From Streptomyces olindensis (lineage in GTDB: Bacteria; Actinomycetota; Actinomycetes; Streptomycetales; Streptomycetaceae): 64,000 nt of DNA. Positions 41,991 to 51,050 of this stretch are shown here, piece after piece (the stretch's first letter is position 1; every line of letters starts with the position of its first letter). The translations under genes were made by a program, and so were the position numbers. A model generated the notes under the pieces. The model was not told the origin of the DNA. It did not search any database and was given only the letters and a program-made list of their open reading frames with translations. Where the stretch lies: contig JJOH01000001.1 in NCBI GenBank assembly GCA_000696115.1, positions 186,001 through 250,000 on the forward strand, given 5' to 3'.

Positions 41991-43454
41991 TCAGACCTCC
42001 GCGGTGGCGCGCTCGGGGCGGCACAGCGCCGCGTACAGTCCGGCGGCGAGCGCCGTGCCGATGAACCAGGAGTACGGGGCGACGTCGCTGAAGGTCTTCA
42101 CCAGGGCGAGCACCGCCGCGACGCCGGCCGCAGGCAGGAACGCCCACAGCGCCTTGGGGTTGAAGCCCTTGCGGTAGTGGTAGCGGGAGCCGGGCGTGGC
42201 GTCGAACAGTTCGTCGACGTTCACGCGGCCACGCTTGACCCAGTAGTAGTCGACCATGATCACGCCGAACAGCGGGCCGAGGAAGGCGCCGAGGCCGCCG
42301 AGGAAGTAGTTCACGACGGTCGGGTTGGAGAAGAGGTTCCAGGGGGTGACGAGCAGCGCCGCGACGGTGCTGATCATGCCGCCGACCTTGAACGTGATCT
42401 TCTGCGGCCAGACGTTGGCGAGGTCGTACGCCGGCGAGACGAAGTTGGCGACGATGTTGACGCCCATGGTGGCGATGGCGAAGGTCAGCGCGCCCAGCAC
42501 GAGCACCCAGGTGTTGCCGATCTCGGCGACCAGGTAGGCCGGGTCGGTGATCTCCTTGCCGAAGACCTCGAAGGCGCCCGCGGTGACGATGACCGACACG
42601 ATCACGAAGGCCGTGGAGTTGATGGGCAGGCCCCAGAAGTTGCCGCGCTTGACCGTCCGATAGTCGGGCGAGAAGCGGGAGAAGTCGCAGAAGTTCAGCA
42701 TCAGGGTGCCGTAGGTGGCGAGGACCAGGCCGATCGCGCCGAACCACTGGCGCCACTGCTCACCGACGGAGACCGGGTGCGGGGTCGAGGTCAGCGAGAT
42801 CGTCCAGCCGGCCTTGGCGAGGATCCACACGGCCAGCGCGATCATCACGAGCCAGATCGCCGGGCCGCAGAAGTCCTGGAACTTGCGGACCGATTCCATG
42901 CCCCGGCTGATGATCGCCGCCTGGACCAGCCACAGGGCGATGAAGGAGATCCAGCCGAGCGCGTCCAGCCCGAGGAAGGAGTTGTGCGTCCACGACTCCA
43001 GGCCCGGCCAGGCGGCGAGCAGCATCACGTTGACGGCGACGGAGGCGAGGTAGGTCTGGATGCCGTACCACATGATGGCGATCACGGCCCTGATCAGCGC
43101 CGGGATGTTGGCGCCCCAGATACCGAAGGCGATCCGGCTGACCACCGGGAAGGGCACGCCGTGGCGCTGGCCGATCTTCCCCATCCAGTTCATTCCGATG
43201 TAGATGATCACGAAGCCGACGAGCAGGGACGTGAAGATCTGCCAGACGTTCATGCCCAGGAAGAGCAGTCCGGCGGCGAAGGTGTAGTTGCCGAGGTTGT
43301 GGACGTCGGACATCCACATGGCGAAGAGGTCGAAGACCTTCCAGTTGCGCTTCTTCGCGGGGGCGAGGTCTTCGTTGGTGAGCCGGGGATCGGGGACGAA
43401 CGCTGGGGTGCCGGTGGCTGCGGCACGGTCGGCCAGGGACACGGGGGCCTCCAT
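41991..43454 (-). CDS. NCS1 family nucleobase/hydantoin/allantoin permease
   Basis: A 487-residue NCS1 symporter with about 12 hydrophobic segments. The N-terminus ends in RLTNEDLAPAKKRNWKVFDLFAMWMSDVHNLGNY, the characteristic NCS1 helix 1. FCDFSRFSPDYRTVKRGNFWGLPI is the helix 6-7 loop. These carry hydantoin, allantoin, cytosine or uracil with Na+ or H+. Coupling to a racemase-type gene suggests a hydantoin-like compound. The ATG at 43454 is chosen; no strong ribosome binding site. A palindrome upstream and a divergent GntR gene suggest induction by the substrate. Confidence 0.93.
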   Translation of the reverse strand: MEAPVSLADRAAATGTPAFVPDPRLTNEDLAPAKKRNWKVFDLFAMWMSDVHNLGNYTFAAGLLFLGMNVWQIFTSLLVGFVIIYIGMNWMGKIGQRHGVPFPVVSRIAFGIWGANIPALIRAVIAIMWYGIQTYLASVAVNVMLLAAWPGLESWTHNSFLGLDALGWISFIALWLVQAAIISRGMESVRKFQDFCGPAIWLVMIALAVWILAKAGWTISLTSTPHPVSVGEQWRQWFGAIGLVLATYGTLMLNFCDFSRFSPDYRTVKRGNFWGLPINSTAFVIVSVIVTAGAFEVFGKEITDPAYLVAEIGNTWVLVLGALTFAIATMGVNIVANFVSPAYDLANVWPQKITFKVGGMISTVAALLVTPWNLFSNPTVVNYFLGGLGAFLGPLFGVIMVDYYWVKRGRVNVDELFDATPGSRYHYRKGFNPKALWAFLPAAGVAAVLALVKTFSDVAPYSWFIGTALAAGLYAALCRPERATAEV

Positions 43455-43513
43455 GAGCAAGGGGACGACGGAGGACTGCTCCGCAGGGTTGGGGTGGGGG
43501 CGCCCTGCGATGT

Positions 43514-43529
43514 GTTTGGTATACCAAAC
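43514..43529. promoter_or_regulatory. 16-bp perfect palindrome, GntR operator candidate
   Basis: GTTTGGTATACCAAAC is fully self-complementary and its core TGGTATACCA is the common binding motif of FCD-class GntR regulators. It lies between the divergent permease (start 43454) and GntR (start 43621) genes, so it may control both. Confidence 0.8.
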
Positions 43530-43620
43530 TGCGCCATGGTCTCCTCGTCAACCGTTCTGACCGATGTCGCTCTTGTTAACGCTGCGTAAAAGACACCTCG
43601 CGTCGACGAAGATGGGCTGC

Positions 43621-44274
43621 ATGACGAAGATCGAACCCCTCGGAGCGATGCGCGAGCGCGTCACGGCCGATCTGCGCCAGGAGATCATCGCGGGCAGCCT
43701 CCGTCCCGGCGACCGCCTGGTCGAACGGGAGCTGGCGGAGCGTTTCGGTGTCTCGCGCGTGCCCGTACGGGAGGCGATCCGGGCCCTCGTGGCCGAGGGT
43801 TTCGTCCACTTCGAGACACCCCGCCGCACGGTAGTACGCCGTCTCACCCCGACCGACGTCAAGGAACTGTTCGAACTGCGAGAAGCCCTGGAGGTCTACG
43901 CCGCCGGACTCGCCGCCACCCGCGCGACCCCGCAGGACCTGGCCGAGGTCCGGGAACTCCTCGACCGCGCGGCGGCCGCCACCGAGGCCGGGGACGCCGA
44001 GACCATCACGGACGTCAACAGCCGCCTGCACGACCGCATCGTGGCGATGGCCGGCAACAGCCTGCTGACCGAGGCCCTGGAACCGGTCGCCGGCCGGCTG
44101 CGCTGGATGACCCGGCGCAACGAGGAGTGGCCCCAGCTCCTGGTGGAGCACCGCGAACTGTACGAGGCGATCGCCTCGGGCGACCCGGACCGGGCCCGCG
44201 CGCACGCGCTCACGCACGTGCGGACCAACTACCGCTCCACGGTCCGCCACCTGTTCGGCGGGGAGGCTCCCTAG
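43621..44274 (+). CDS. GntR family regulator, FCD subgroup
   Basis: A 217-residue regulator. The winged helix (about 8-75) contains [20 protein letters not shown] and [14 protein letters not shown]. The FCD ligand domain (about 85-210) has [15 protein letters not shown] and the metal/ligand His in NSRLHDRIV and [10 protein letters not shown]. It is divergent from the permease operon with the palindrome between; it probably represses that operon until a hydantoin/allantoin-like compound or metabolite binds. Convergent overlap of four bases with the glycosylase gene. Confidence 0.92.
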   Translation: MTKIEPLGAMRERVTADLRQEIIAGSLRPGDRLVERELAERFGVSRVPVREAIRALVAEGFVHFETPRRTVVRRLTPTDVKELFELREALEVYAAGLAATRATPQDLAEVRELLDRAAAATEAGDAETITDVNSRLHDRIVAMAGNSLLTEALEPVAGRLRWMTRRNEEWPQLLVEHRELYEAIASGDPDRARAHALTHVRTNYRSTVRHLFGGEAP

Positions 44275-44975
44275 GGAGTGCCGGTGGGCAGGCCCGCCGC
44301 TCGCCCGGCCGTCCGCAGCACGTCGCGCAGCATCGCGGGGGTGAGCCGGCCGGTGAAGGTGTTCCGCTGGCTGACGTGGAAGCAGCCGAAGAGCTCCAGG
44401 TCGCCCAGGAGGTAGCGGGCCCCGTGGGCGAAGGCGGGCCGGGGCCGGGGCACGGGCCAGCCCGCCTCGGCGAACGCGGGCAGCGCGGCCTGCCAGCCGA
44501 AGCCGCCGAGCACCACCACGGCGCGCAGCGTCGGGCGCAGCAGCCGCAGTTCCTGCACGAGCCAGGGGCGGCAGGTGTCCCGCTCCTCGGGGGTGGGCTT
44601 GTTGGCGGGCGGGGCGCAGTGCACGGGCGAGGTGACGCGCACGCCGTACAGCTCCAGACCGTCGTGGGCGTGCACGGCGGTCGGCTGGGAGGCGAGGCCC
44701 ACGTCGTACAGCGCCTCGTACAGCACGTCCCCCGAGCGGTCGCCGGTGAACATCCGGCCCGTGCGATTCCCGCCGTGGGCCGCGGGCGCCAGCCCCACGA
44801 TCAGCAGCCGGGCGTCCGCCGGTCCGAAGCCGGGCACCGGCCGGCCCCAGTACGTCCAGTCCGCGAAGGCGGCCCGCTTGGCACGGGCCACCTCCTCACG
44901 CCAGGCGACCAGTCGGGGGCAGGCCCGGCAGTCCGCGATGCGCCGGTCGAGGAGGGGGAGACCGCTGGCGTTCAT
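44271..44975 (-). CDS. udgB: Family 5 uracil-DNA glycosylase (UdgB)
   Basis: A 234-residue iron-sulfur DNA glycosylase that removes uracil, and in this family also hypoxanthine and oxidised bases, from DNA. Cys16, Cys19, Cys120 and Cys135 are the 4Fe-4S ligands. The active-site motif is [13 protein letters not shown] (61-73), and [15 protein letters not shown] holds the second conserved His motif. The Ala-Pro-Ala-Ala motif lacks the polar residue of other families, as usual for family 5. It starts 1 bp inside the MFS stop. GGTGGA precedes the ATG. Confidence 0.92.
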   Translation of the reverse strand: MNASGLPLLDRRIADCRACPRLVAWREEVARAKRAAFADWTYWGRPVPGFGPADARLLIVGLAPAAHGGNRTGRMFTGDRSGDVLYEALYDVGLASQPTAVHAHDGLELYGVRVTSPVHCAPPANKPTPEERDTCRPWLVQELRLLRPTLRAVVVLGGFGWQAALPAFAEAGWPVPRPRPAFAHGARYLLGDLELFGCFHVSQRNTFTGRLTPAMLRDVLRTAGRAAGLPTGTP

Positions 44976-46330
44976 CACTCCACCGTAGGCGCACGTGCGG
45001 ACGCGGTCGTCGGTGCGGACGACGTCGTCCGTTCCTCGCGGCCCCGGCGCCAGAGCACGGCTCCGGCCAGCAGCCCGACGCTCGTCAGCAGCCAGGGCAG
45101 CGGGCCCGGCCGGAGCGCCCCGACGAGCAGGCCGACGAGCGCGCCGACCAGCTGCTGGGCGAGGGACTGGACGGACAGGGCGGTGGCGCGGCCCGCGCTG
45201 GGGACGCGTCGGTGCAGCAGGTCGTTCTCGTTCGGGGACGCCGCACCGAGACCGAGGTAGACCAGGCCGAAGCCGGCGACCGCGAGGGCCGTGGTCACGG
45301 GGTGCGTGGCGGAGGCGGTGACGCCGAGCAGCAGCAGCCCGCCCGCCCCGGCCGCGAGGCAGACCAGCACGGCCCGCTCGCCACCGCCCGCGACCCGGGC
45401 GGCGAAAGGCGCGAGGTGGCTGCCGACGCCGAAGCAGACGAAGCCGCCGCAGGCGAGTACGGCGTAGACCATCGCCCCGGAGCCGGTCGCGCCGGTCAGC
45501 GCGACGGTACGGCCCGGTATCAGCAGTTCGACGGTGGCCAGGGCACTGCCGACGGCCGCGGCGGTGAGCAGGACCCGGCGGACCAGCGCGTCCCGTCCGC
45601 CCAGCCGCAGCCCGCCCAGGACCGTGACGGGGACACCGCGCAGTACGGAGCGCAGGGTGGCGGGCGGTCGCGCCGGCTCGCGCAGGGCGGCCAGGACGTA
45701 GCAGACGAAGACGACCCGGACCGCGGCTCCCAGCAGCATCGGGACGGACAGCGGCAGCACCGACCCGGATGTCGCCTCGCTCAGCCTCGCGCCGAGGTCG
45801 GGGCCCAGACCGAGCAGCCAGGGCAGGGCCCCGCCGAGCAGGAGGCCGGCCGCGAGCGCCGCGGAGGTCGCGGAGCCGCCCCGGGCCAGGCCCGTGCGCA
45901 GTTCGGCGTCGGGGCCGGAGCATGCCTGGACCGTGTCGACGTACCAGGCCTCCGCGGTACCGCTGGCCAGGGCACGGGCCACGCCCATCAGCACCATGCC
46001 GACGGTGAGCACCCAGGCGGTGGTGCCGAGTCCGACCAGGACGCAGGCGACCACGTTGAGCGCACCCGACATGGCCAGGACCGGCCGGCGCCCGAGGACG
46101 TCGGAGAGCCCGCCAGTGGGCAGTTCCAGCGCGGCCACGGTCAGGGAGTGGGCCGCGAAGAGCCCCGCCACGGCGGCCAGGGACATGCCGCGCTCGCCGA
46201 ACAGCAGCACCATCGAGGCCAGGCCCAGGCCCGGCGGCAGCCAGAGGAGCGCGCAGACGGTGACGTAACGGCGGCGAGCGGTCCGGATTACGGTCGACTC
46301 GGTCACGAGGCCGGTCATGGGGTCGGTCAC
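44975..46330 (-). CDS. MFS transporter
   Basis: A 451-residue major facilitator protein with about 12 hydrophobic segments. The loop 2-3 signature is [14 protein letters not shown]. The middle loop is short. Export of a drug or metabolite is likely; the substrate is unknown. The GTG at 46330 overlaps the stop of the ArsR gene (GTGA) and its end touches the glycosylase start, so these three form one operon. The ArsR protein presumably senses the exported compound. Confidence 0.88.
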   Translation of the reverse strand: MTDPMTGLVTESTVIRTARRRYVTVCALLWLPPGLGLASMVLLFGERGMSLAAVAGLFAAHSLTVAALELPTGGLSDVLGRRPVLAMSGALNVVACVLVGLGTTAWVLTVGMVLMGVARALASGTAEAWYVDTVQACSGPDAELRTGLARGGSATSAALAAGLLLGGALPWLLGLGPDLGARLSEATSGSVLPLSVPMLLGAAVRVVFVCYVLAALREPARPPATLRSVLRGVPVTVLGGLRLGGRDALVRRVLLTAAAVGSALATVELLIPGRTVALTGATGSGAMVYAVLACGGFVCFGVGSHLAPFAARVAGGGERAVLVCLAAGAGGLLLLGVTASATHPVTTALAVAGFGLVYLGLGAASPNENDLLHRRVPSAGRATALSVQSLAQQLVGALVGLLVGALRPGPLPWLLTSVGLLAGAVLWRRGREERTTSSAPTTASARAPTVE

Positions 46331-47001
46331 GACGTGCCCTCGTGGGCCGTGTCCTCCGCCGTGGCGGCGTCCTGTTCGCGCGTGCTGTCATCCCGTTCAC
46401 GCGTCCTGTCATCCCGTTCACGCGGGGCGAGCGGCAGGCCGGCGGTGAGGAGCACGACCTGTGCGGCGCGCGGGTCCTCCGCGTCCCGGGCGGTCAGTTC
46501 CTCCAGCTTCCGGGCGATCGTCTCCCAGAGTTCCGTGAGCGACCCGGCCGTCAGCCGCGGCATCAGGTCGCTGATCCCGGACGGCTCCACCCACTCCTGA
46601 CCGAGCCGCCCGGCGGCCATGTCCGTCTCGTGCCGGACGAGGGCCGACTCCAGGTGCTCGATCTGCCGCCGCCGCGCCAGGCTGACGAAGGCCCGGCCCG
46701 CCGCCGAGGACTCCATCGTCTCGTTGCTCCAGGAGGTCACGGTGTGCAGCGCCCGCCAGCGCCGCTCCCGCCCGTCCCGGTGCTCGGCCTCCGCGATGAA
46801 CGCGTACTTCGCCAGCACTCGCAGGTGGTAACTGGTCGACGCCGACGACTCCCCCGTCCGCGCGGCGAGCTCGCTGGCCGTGGCCGGCCCGTCCTGCCGC
46901 AGCAGCCCGAGCAGCTGGATGCGCAGGGGGTGGGTGAGAGCCTTCAGTGCGGCGGTGTCGCGCTCGGGATCCAGTACGCGTCCGTGCTCGTCGCTGTCCA
47001 T
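46327..47001 (-). CDS. ArsR-type winged-helix regulator
   Basis: A 224-residue regulator. The winged helix (about 14-90) has [20 protein letters not shown] and [17 protein letters not shown]. The C-terminal half is helical, as in larger ArsR-type (HTH_20) repressors; metal-binding CxC motifs are absent, so it should sense an organic ligand. The last 40 residues include three 7-residue units ([21 protein letters not shown]). It heads the operon with the MFS and glycosylase genes. The AT-rich inverted repeat at 47032 is its likely operator. Confidence 0.87.
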   Translation of the reverse strand: MDSDEHGRVLDPERDTAALKALTHPLRIQLLGLLRQDGPATASELAARTGESSASTSYHLRVLAKYAFIAEAEHRDGRERRWRALHTVTSWSNETMESSAAGRAFVSLARRRQIEHLESALVRHETDMAAGRLGQEWVEPSGISDLMPRLTAGSLTELWETIARKLEELTARDAEDPRAAQVVLLTAGLPLAPRERDDRTRERDDSTREQDAATAEDTAHEGTS

Positions 47002-47031
47002 GCGGGGAGAGTAAGCCGCATCCCTCCCATG

Positions 47032-47047
47032 GCAAAACTATTTTTGC
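47032..47047. promoter_or_regulatory. AT-rich inverted repeat, ArsR operator candidate
   Basis: GCAAAA-CTAT-TTTTGC is a perfect 6-bp inverted repeat 31 bp upstream of the ArsR start, in a run of A/T-rich sequence (47032-47057) that stands out from its surroundings. A second imperfect part, GCAAAAGTTGTTTGG, overlaps it to the right. Confidence 0.65.
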
Positions 47048-47124
47048 AAAAGTTGTTTGGCGGATTTGGACGGAGCCCGAAATGCCCGCCCGTCCCGGGC
47101 ACGGGGAGGGCTAAGGTCGGGGAC

Positions 47125-47817
47125 ATGGCTTCACGAGGTGCGGAGTACGACAGGACGGGCGGGAGCGACGACACGGCGGCCGGTGCCCCGCCGCCCGCCG
47201 ACACGTCGCCCGCGAACGCCTCGCCGGCCGAGGCGAGCGGCTCCGAGGGCAGCGCCGGGGAGGCGAGCGGCACCGGGGAGGCGAGCGGCACCGGGCTGGC
47301 GAAGACGCTGGATCCGAAGATCGCCGCCGCCATCGCCGCCGCGGAGGCCGCCGGGCCGCAGCGCGGCGAGACCGTCCGCGTCGACAGCTGGATCTGGTCC
47401 GTACGCCTCGTCAAGACCCGTTCCCTGGGCGCCACGGCCTGCCGGGGCGGGCACGTGCGCGTCAACGGCGAGCGCGTGAAGCCCGCCCACGCCGTGCGCG
47501 TCGGTGACGAGGTGCGCCTGCGGCACGAGGGCCGGGAGCGGGTCGTCGTCGTCAAGCGGCTGATCCGCAAGCGGGTCGGCGCTCCCGTGGCCGCCCAGTG
47601 CTACATCGACAACTCCCCGCCGCCCCCGCCCCGCGAGGCCGTCGCCCCGGCCGGGATCCGCGACCGCGGCGCGGGCCGCCCGACGAAGCGGGACCGCCGC
47701 GAACTGGAACGCCTCCGCGGACTGGCAGGCCCCGGCGGCAACCTCGGCGGCGGCCCCGGCCCTGGAGGCTTCGGTCCCGGCGGCTTCGGCAGCGGCTCGG
47801 GCAAACCGCGGCCCTGA
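47125..47817 (+). CDS. S4-domain RNA-binding protein (Hsp15/HslR-like)
   Basis: A 230-residue protein. The central part (about 85-150, VRVDSWIWSVRLVKTRSLGA, then VNGERVKPAHAVRVGDEVRL) is the S4 RNA-binding domain of the Hsp15 type, which rescues stalled 50S subunits in E. coli. It is flanked by an Ala/Ser/Gly/Glu-rich N-terminal 70 residues and a Gly/Pro-rich C-terminal tail of 45 residues, both likely disordered and absent from E. coli Hsp15. The ATG at 47125 fits the start of the low-complexity tail; a shorter form beginning near 47299 is possible. Confidence 0.85.
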   Translation: MASRGAEYDRTGGSDDTAAGAPPPADTSPANASPAEASGSEGSAGEASGTGEASGTGLAKTLDPKIAAAIAAAEAAGPQRGETVRVDSWIWSVRLVKTRSLGATACRGGHVRVNGERVKPAHAVRVGDEVRLRHEGRERVVVVKRLIRKRVGAPVAAQCYIDNSPPPPPREAVAPAGIRDRGAGRPTKRDRRELERLRGLAGPGGNLGGGPGPGGFGPGGFGSGSGKPRP

Positions 47818-47882
47818 GCGGAGCGTCCCGACGGGCAGGCGGGGCGGCGGAACACGGCACCACCCCGTCGCACGCGGCACGC

Positions 47883-48365
47883 TCACGCCGCTCGCCGCAG
47901 CAGCCGCAGCAGATCGGCGTTGTGCCCCCGCCGCGCCCAGGCGATGAGGGCGAGCGGCACGAGCAGGATGAGCGGTGTCGCCGCGTACTGCCCGTCGAAG
48001 ACGGCTATCTGCACGATGAACGCGCCCACCATCAATGCGCCCAGCGCCATCGCCGCCACCGACTGCAGCACCGGGATCAACAGGGCGACCGCACCGGCCA
48101 GTTCGAGTGCTCCGATGGTGTACATCCCCGCGCTGCCCCAACCCAGCTCGTCGAAGGACTCGGCAGCCGAGGCGTGCCCGATCAGCTTGGGCAGGGCGCT
48201 CGCGACCGCGTAGAAGAGGGCGAGCAGGATCTGCAGACCTCGCAGCGCGATCCGGGCACGCCGCCCGCGGGCGGTCGCGGACTCGGCGATGACGACGCCG
48301 GTCGGGGCGGCGGGGGCGGAGGAGGTGGAAGGGACGGCGCTGACGGAAGCGGTGTTCTCGGACAT
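47883..48365 (-). CDS. DoxX family membrane protein
   Basis: A 160-residue protein with four hydrophobic segments (about 40-60, 75-100, 105-122 and 128-145), the DoxX/DUF4870-like four-helix form. GLQILLALFYAVASALPKLIG is the family first-helix block. The role is unknown; relatives are linked to redox or thiosulfate metabolism. A Ser/Ala-rich N-terminal 35 residues precede the domain. AGGAGA is well placed before the ATG. Confidence 0.85.
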   Translation of the reverse strand: MSENTASVSAVPSTSSAPAAPTGVVIAESATARGRRARIALRGLQILLALFYAVASALPKLIGHASAAESFDELGWGSAGMYTIGALELAGAVALLIPVLQSVAAMALGALMVGAFIVQIAVFDGQYAATPLILLVPLALIAWARRGHNADLLRLLRRAA

Positions 48366-48495
48366 GGAAGTCTCCTGGGGGAAGCGGGAGGTGCTGGTGT
48401 CGCAGAGGTAGACCGCCCCTCGCCCTGGAACTCATCGCCCGGCGGAATTGGCCCCTGACTTGCTCGCCTCGTGGACGGCCGCCGGCCGGGCGCGC

Positions 48496-49197
48496 CTAGG
48501 CGGCCTTGCCCGTCGGCACCGCCCTCACCCATATGCGATCCTCCGTCAGATACCGGTCGACCCTCAGCCCCGCCTCCTCCAGTGCTTCCTCGAACTGTTC
48601 CTTGGTCAGCGGCCGGGCTCGGAACGTCTGCGTCCAGACCGCGTCCGGGAACTCGTACTCCGCGCGGACCGAGTTGACCCCGTCGCCGACCGGCTCCGAG
48701 GAGACGATGCGCACGGTGAAGCCGCTGGGGTCCACCCGCTCGCGCGGTACGTTCGAGTGGTAGTCCTCTCCCTCCCGCTGGATCAGCACGCAGCCGTCTT
48801 CGGTGACATGACGCGTACAGGTGCGCAGCAGGCCCCGCCGCACCTCAGGGTTTCCCGTGTGCACGAGGAACGACGCGAGCAGCACCACGTCGAACGTCTC
48901 GCCCAGGTCCAGTTCCTCGATCGGGCTGCATATCGTCCGCGCGCCGCGTACGCGCTCCAGCATGTCGGCGGACTCGTCCACCGCTGTGACCGTGAACCCG
49001 CGCTCCAGCAGTCCATGCGTCATGCGCCCGACGCCGCTGCCCAGTTCCAGGATGCGGGCGCCCTCGGGCACCGCGGCGGCGATGATGGCCGGTTCCTCCC
49101 CGACGGGGAGCCGTGAGTAGAGCTCCACCGCGCAGCCGTCCGGGGTGATGGCCCCGGGTCCCGTCCCCTCGTACCCCTCACGCATTTTCAGCTCCAT
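48496..49197 (-). CDS. Class I SAM-dependent methyltransferase
   Basis: A 233-residue methyltransferase: ILELGSGVGRMTHGLLERGF (motif I), VTAVDESADML, FDVVLLASFLVHTGNPEVR and TEDGCVLIQREGEDYH. The N-terminal 40 residues (CAVELYSRLPVGEEPAIIAA) resemble the cap of YrrT-like small methyltransferases. The substrate is unknown. The ATG at 49197 has no clear ribosome binding site; an in-frame ATG at 49185 is equally possible. Confidence 0.85.
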   Translation of the reverse strand: MELKMREGYEGTGPGAITPDGCAVELYSRLPVGEEPAIIAAAVPEGARILELGSGVGRMTHGLLERGFTVTAVDESADMLERVRGARTICSPIEELDLGETFDVVLLASFLVHTGNPEVRRGLLRTCTRHVTEDGCVLIQREGEDYHSNVPRERVDPSGFTVRIVSSEPVGDGVNSVRAEYEFPDAVWTQTFRARPLTKEQFEEALEEAGLRVDRYLTEDRIWVRAVPTGKAA

Positions 49198-49598
49198 GCC
49201 CGTCCAACGGGCCGCCCCCGCACAGCCGTTCCCCTCCCGCCCGCCTTCACCCGACCGAGTGAACCGGCAGACAGCTCCAGGGGGAAGCTCCAGCGACTAC
49301 AGCAGGAACCAGCCGTGCCCCGTACCAGTGGCCGCCGGCCCGCAGGTGGTCCCCGACGGCCCGCTCCCCGAGCCGCGCCCGCTCGAACTGGAGCCGGCCC
49401 AGTGGAACACGTACACGGAGAAGTACGGGCCCAGGGCCGCCGGGGCCTCGGCGAGGCGCTCGGCGAGGCCCTCGGCGAGCCGAATCTCGAAGGATCTCGG
49501 GCAAGGCGTCGGCGCCCGGCAGCACGACTCCCCCTGTCGGCCTTTGGTGGACCCTTGCCGGGAAGAGTACGTTGCAAAGAAGGAGTGGTGATCGGACG
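49198..49598. other. Intergenic region with possible coding remnant
   Basis: This 401-bp divergent gap has no gene I can support. Between about 49330 and 49460 the + strand frame has codon usage like that of real genes (a stretch rich in Pro, Glu and Leu, ending QWNTYTEKYGP) but no start signal or domain. Three 12-bp CTCGGCGAGG-type repeats lie at about 49447-49482. AAGGAG at 49580-49585 lies 13 bases before the next gene's ATG. Confidence 0.5.
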
Positions 49599-49862
49599 AT
49601 GCGTACCGGCAGTGAACCGAGGACCGCGCGCAGTGCCCTGCGGGCGCGCTTCTGGCTGAGCCTGTGGGGGCTGCTCTGGGCGCTCGTCGGGACGGTCGCG
49701 TTCGCGCTCGCCGGGCGGCCCGGCTGGGCCATCGCCTGCGGCGTGCTGCTCCTGGTGGTCACGGTCGACCTCGCCGTCGTCCTCCGGCACATCCGCCAGG
49801 GCCCGCACTACCAGCCGGGCCCCGACATCCCGCCCTACCGGCCACCGGACGACCGCCCCTGA
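49599..49862 (+). CDS. DUF6343 family small membrane protein
   Basis: An 87-residue protein with two membrane helices (about 19-40 and 44-62). The C-terminal tail is GPHYQPGPDIPPYRPPDD, typical of DUF6343 proteins of streptomycetes; function unknown. The basic N-terminus suggests both ends are cytosolic. AAGGAG lies 13 bases upstream of the ATG, longer than usual. Confidence 0.8.
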   Translation: MRTGSEPRTARSALRARFWLSLWGLLWALVGTVAFALAGRPGWAIACGVLLLVVTVDLAVVLRHIRQGPHYQPGPDIPPYRPPDDRP

Positions 49863-49878
49863 GGGGGCGGGGCCGGGC

Positions 49879-50259
49879 TCAGGACTCGAAGCGCGCCGCC
49901 TTCAGGAACTCCGGGTTCGGATCCAGCGCGGCCGCCAGGCGGAAATGGCGTTTCGCCTGGTCGGGGCGGCCCTGCCGCTCAAAGGTGCGGGCGAGTGCGA
50001 AGTGCGCGAACGCGTTGTCCGGCTCGCGCTCCAGCACGATGGAGAACTCCAGCTCGGCCGGCCTCAGCTGCGCCGCGGCGAAGAAGGCACGCGCCCGCAG
50101 CAACCGCGCGGCGGTGTTCTCCGGGTGCGCGGCGATGACCGAGTCGAGCAGCTTCACCGCGCCCCGCGGGTCCCGCGCCGCGAGCAGTTGTTCGGCGGCG
50201 CGGAAGTCGATGACGTTCGTCTCCGGGGTACGTCCGGTCGAACCGCTGGTCTCGGGCAC
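49879..50259 (-). CDS. Tetratricopeptide repeat protein
   Basis: A 126-residue protein with about two and a half TPR units: FRAAEQLLAARDPRGAVKLLDSVIAAHPEN, LRARAFFAAAQLRPAELEFSIVLEREPDN and FALARTFERQGRPDQAKRHFRLAAALDPN. It is a likely protein-binding scaffold in the cytosol; the partner is unknown. The GTG at 50259 follows AAGGA. It lies 50 bp downstream of coaE on the same strand and may be co-transcribed. Confidence 0.9.
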   Translation of the reverse strand: MPETSGSTGRTPETNVIDFRAAEQLLAARDPRGAVKLLDSVIAAHPENTAARLLRARAFFAAAQLRPAELEFSIVLEREPDNAFAHFALARTFERQGRPDQAKRHFRLAAALDPNPEFLKAARFES

Positions 50260-50309
50260 GGCAGAGTCCTTCCCTCACTGCGCAGGTTCAACGCCCCCTC
50301 GGGGGGCCG

Positions 50310-50930
50310 CTATTCCTGAGGGGACGGCCGGGACGCCCGGGACCTGCGCAGCAGCTCCGTCCACACCTCCCGCACGCGGCGCTCCAGCTCCTCCAGCGGC
50401 ACGTCGTTGTCGATGACGACGTCCGCGATCTCCCGGCGCTGCTCGCGTGTCGCCTGGGCGGCCATCCGCGCGCGGGCGTCCTTCTCGGTCATGCCGCGCC
50501 GCGTCAGGAGCCGGTCGAGCTGGGTCTCGGGGCTCGCGTCGACGACGATCACGACGTCGTAGAGCGGCGCCAGGCCGTTCTCCGTGAGGAGCGGGACGTC
50601 GTGGACGACGACCGCGTCCTCGGCGGCGGCCTCCTCCAGTTCGCGGGAGCGGGCGCCCACCAGGGGGTGCACGATCGAGTTGAGGGTGGCGAGCTTGGCC
50701 GGGTCGGAGAAGACGATGGAGCCGAGCTTGGGCCGGTCCAGGCTGCCGTCGGCGGTGAGGACCTCCTCGCCGAAGGCCTCCACGACCGAGGCGAGGCCCG
50801 GGGTACCGGGTGCGACGACCTCCCGGGCGATGCGGTCCGCGTCGATCAGCACGGCGCCGCACTCGACGAGCAGCCGTGACACCTCACTCTTGCCGGCGCC
50901 GATACCACCGGTCAGGCCCACCTTCAGCAT
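50310..50930 (-). CDS. coaE: Dephospho-CoA kinase
   Basis: Last enzyme of coenzyme A synthesis: phosphorylates the 3'-hydroxyl of dephospho-CoA. The 206-residue protein has Walker A GGIGAGKS (8-15), [42 protein letters not shown] (Walker-B-like) and the lid/CoA region [16 protein letters not shown], with DNDVPLEEL near the end. Length and order are standard. The ATG at 50930 directly precedes the P-loop strand. Confidence 0.97.
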   Translation of the reverse strand: MLKVGLTGGIGAGKSEVSRLLVECGAVLIDADRIAREVVAPGTPGLASVVEAFGEEVLTADGSLDRPKLGSIVFSDPAKLATLNSIVHPLVGARSRELEEAAAEDAVVVHDVPLLTENGLAPLYDVVIVVDASPETQLDRLLTRRGMTEKDARARMAAQATREQRREIADVVIDNDVPLEELERRVREVWTELLRRSRASRPSPQE

Positions 50931-51032
50931 GTGCCGCAGCGTAGACGCTCCGCCGGGGAGGCCGTACGGCAGGTGCGCACCCGTGGGGGCCGGGAGCGCC
51001 CCGCGGTGCAGCCGCGTCTCGGCACGGGCCCA

Positions 51033-51048
51033 CGCCCCGGGCGGGGCG
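51033..51048 (-). terminator. GC-rich hairpin downstream of the PAC2 gene
   Basis: CGCCCCG-GG-CGGGGCG is a 7-bp stem starting 3 bp beyond the PAC2 stop on the minus strand. No T-tract. The position suggests termination. Confidence 0.5.
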
Positions 51049-51050
51049 CG

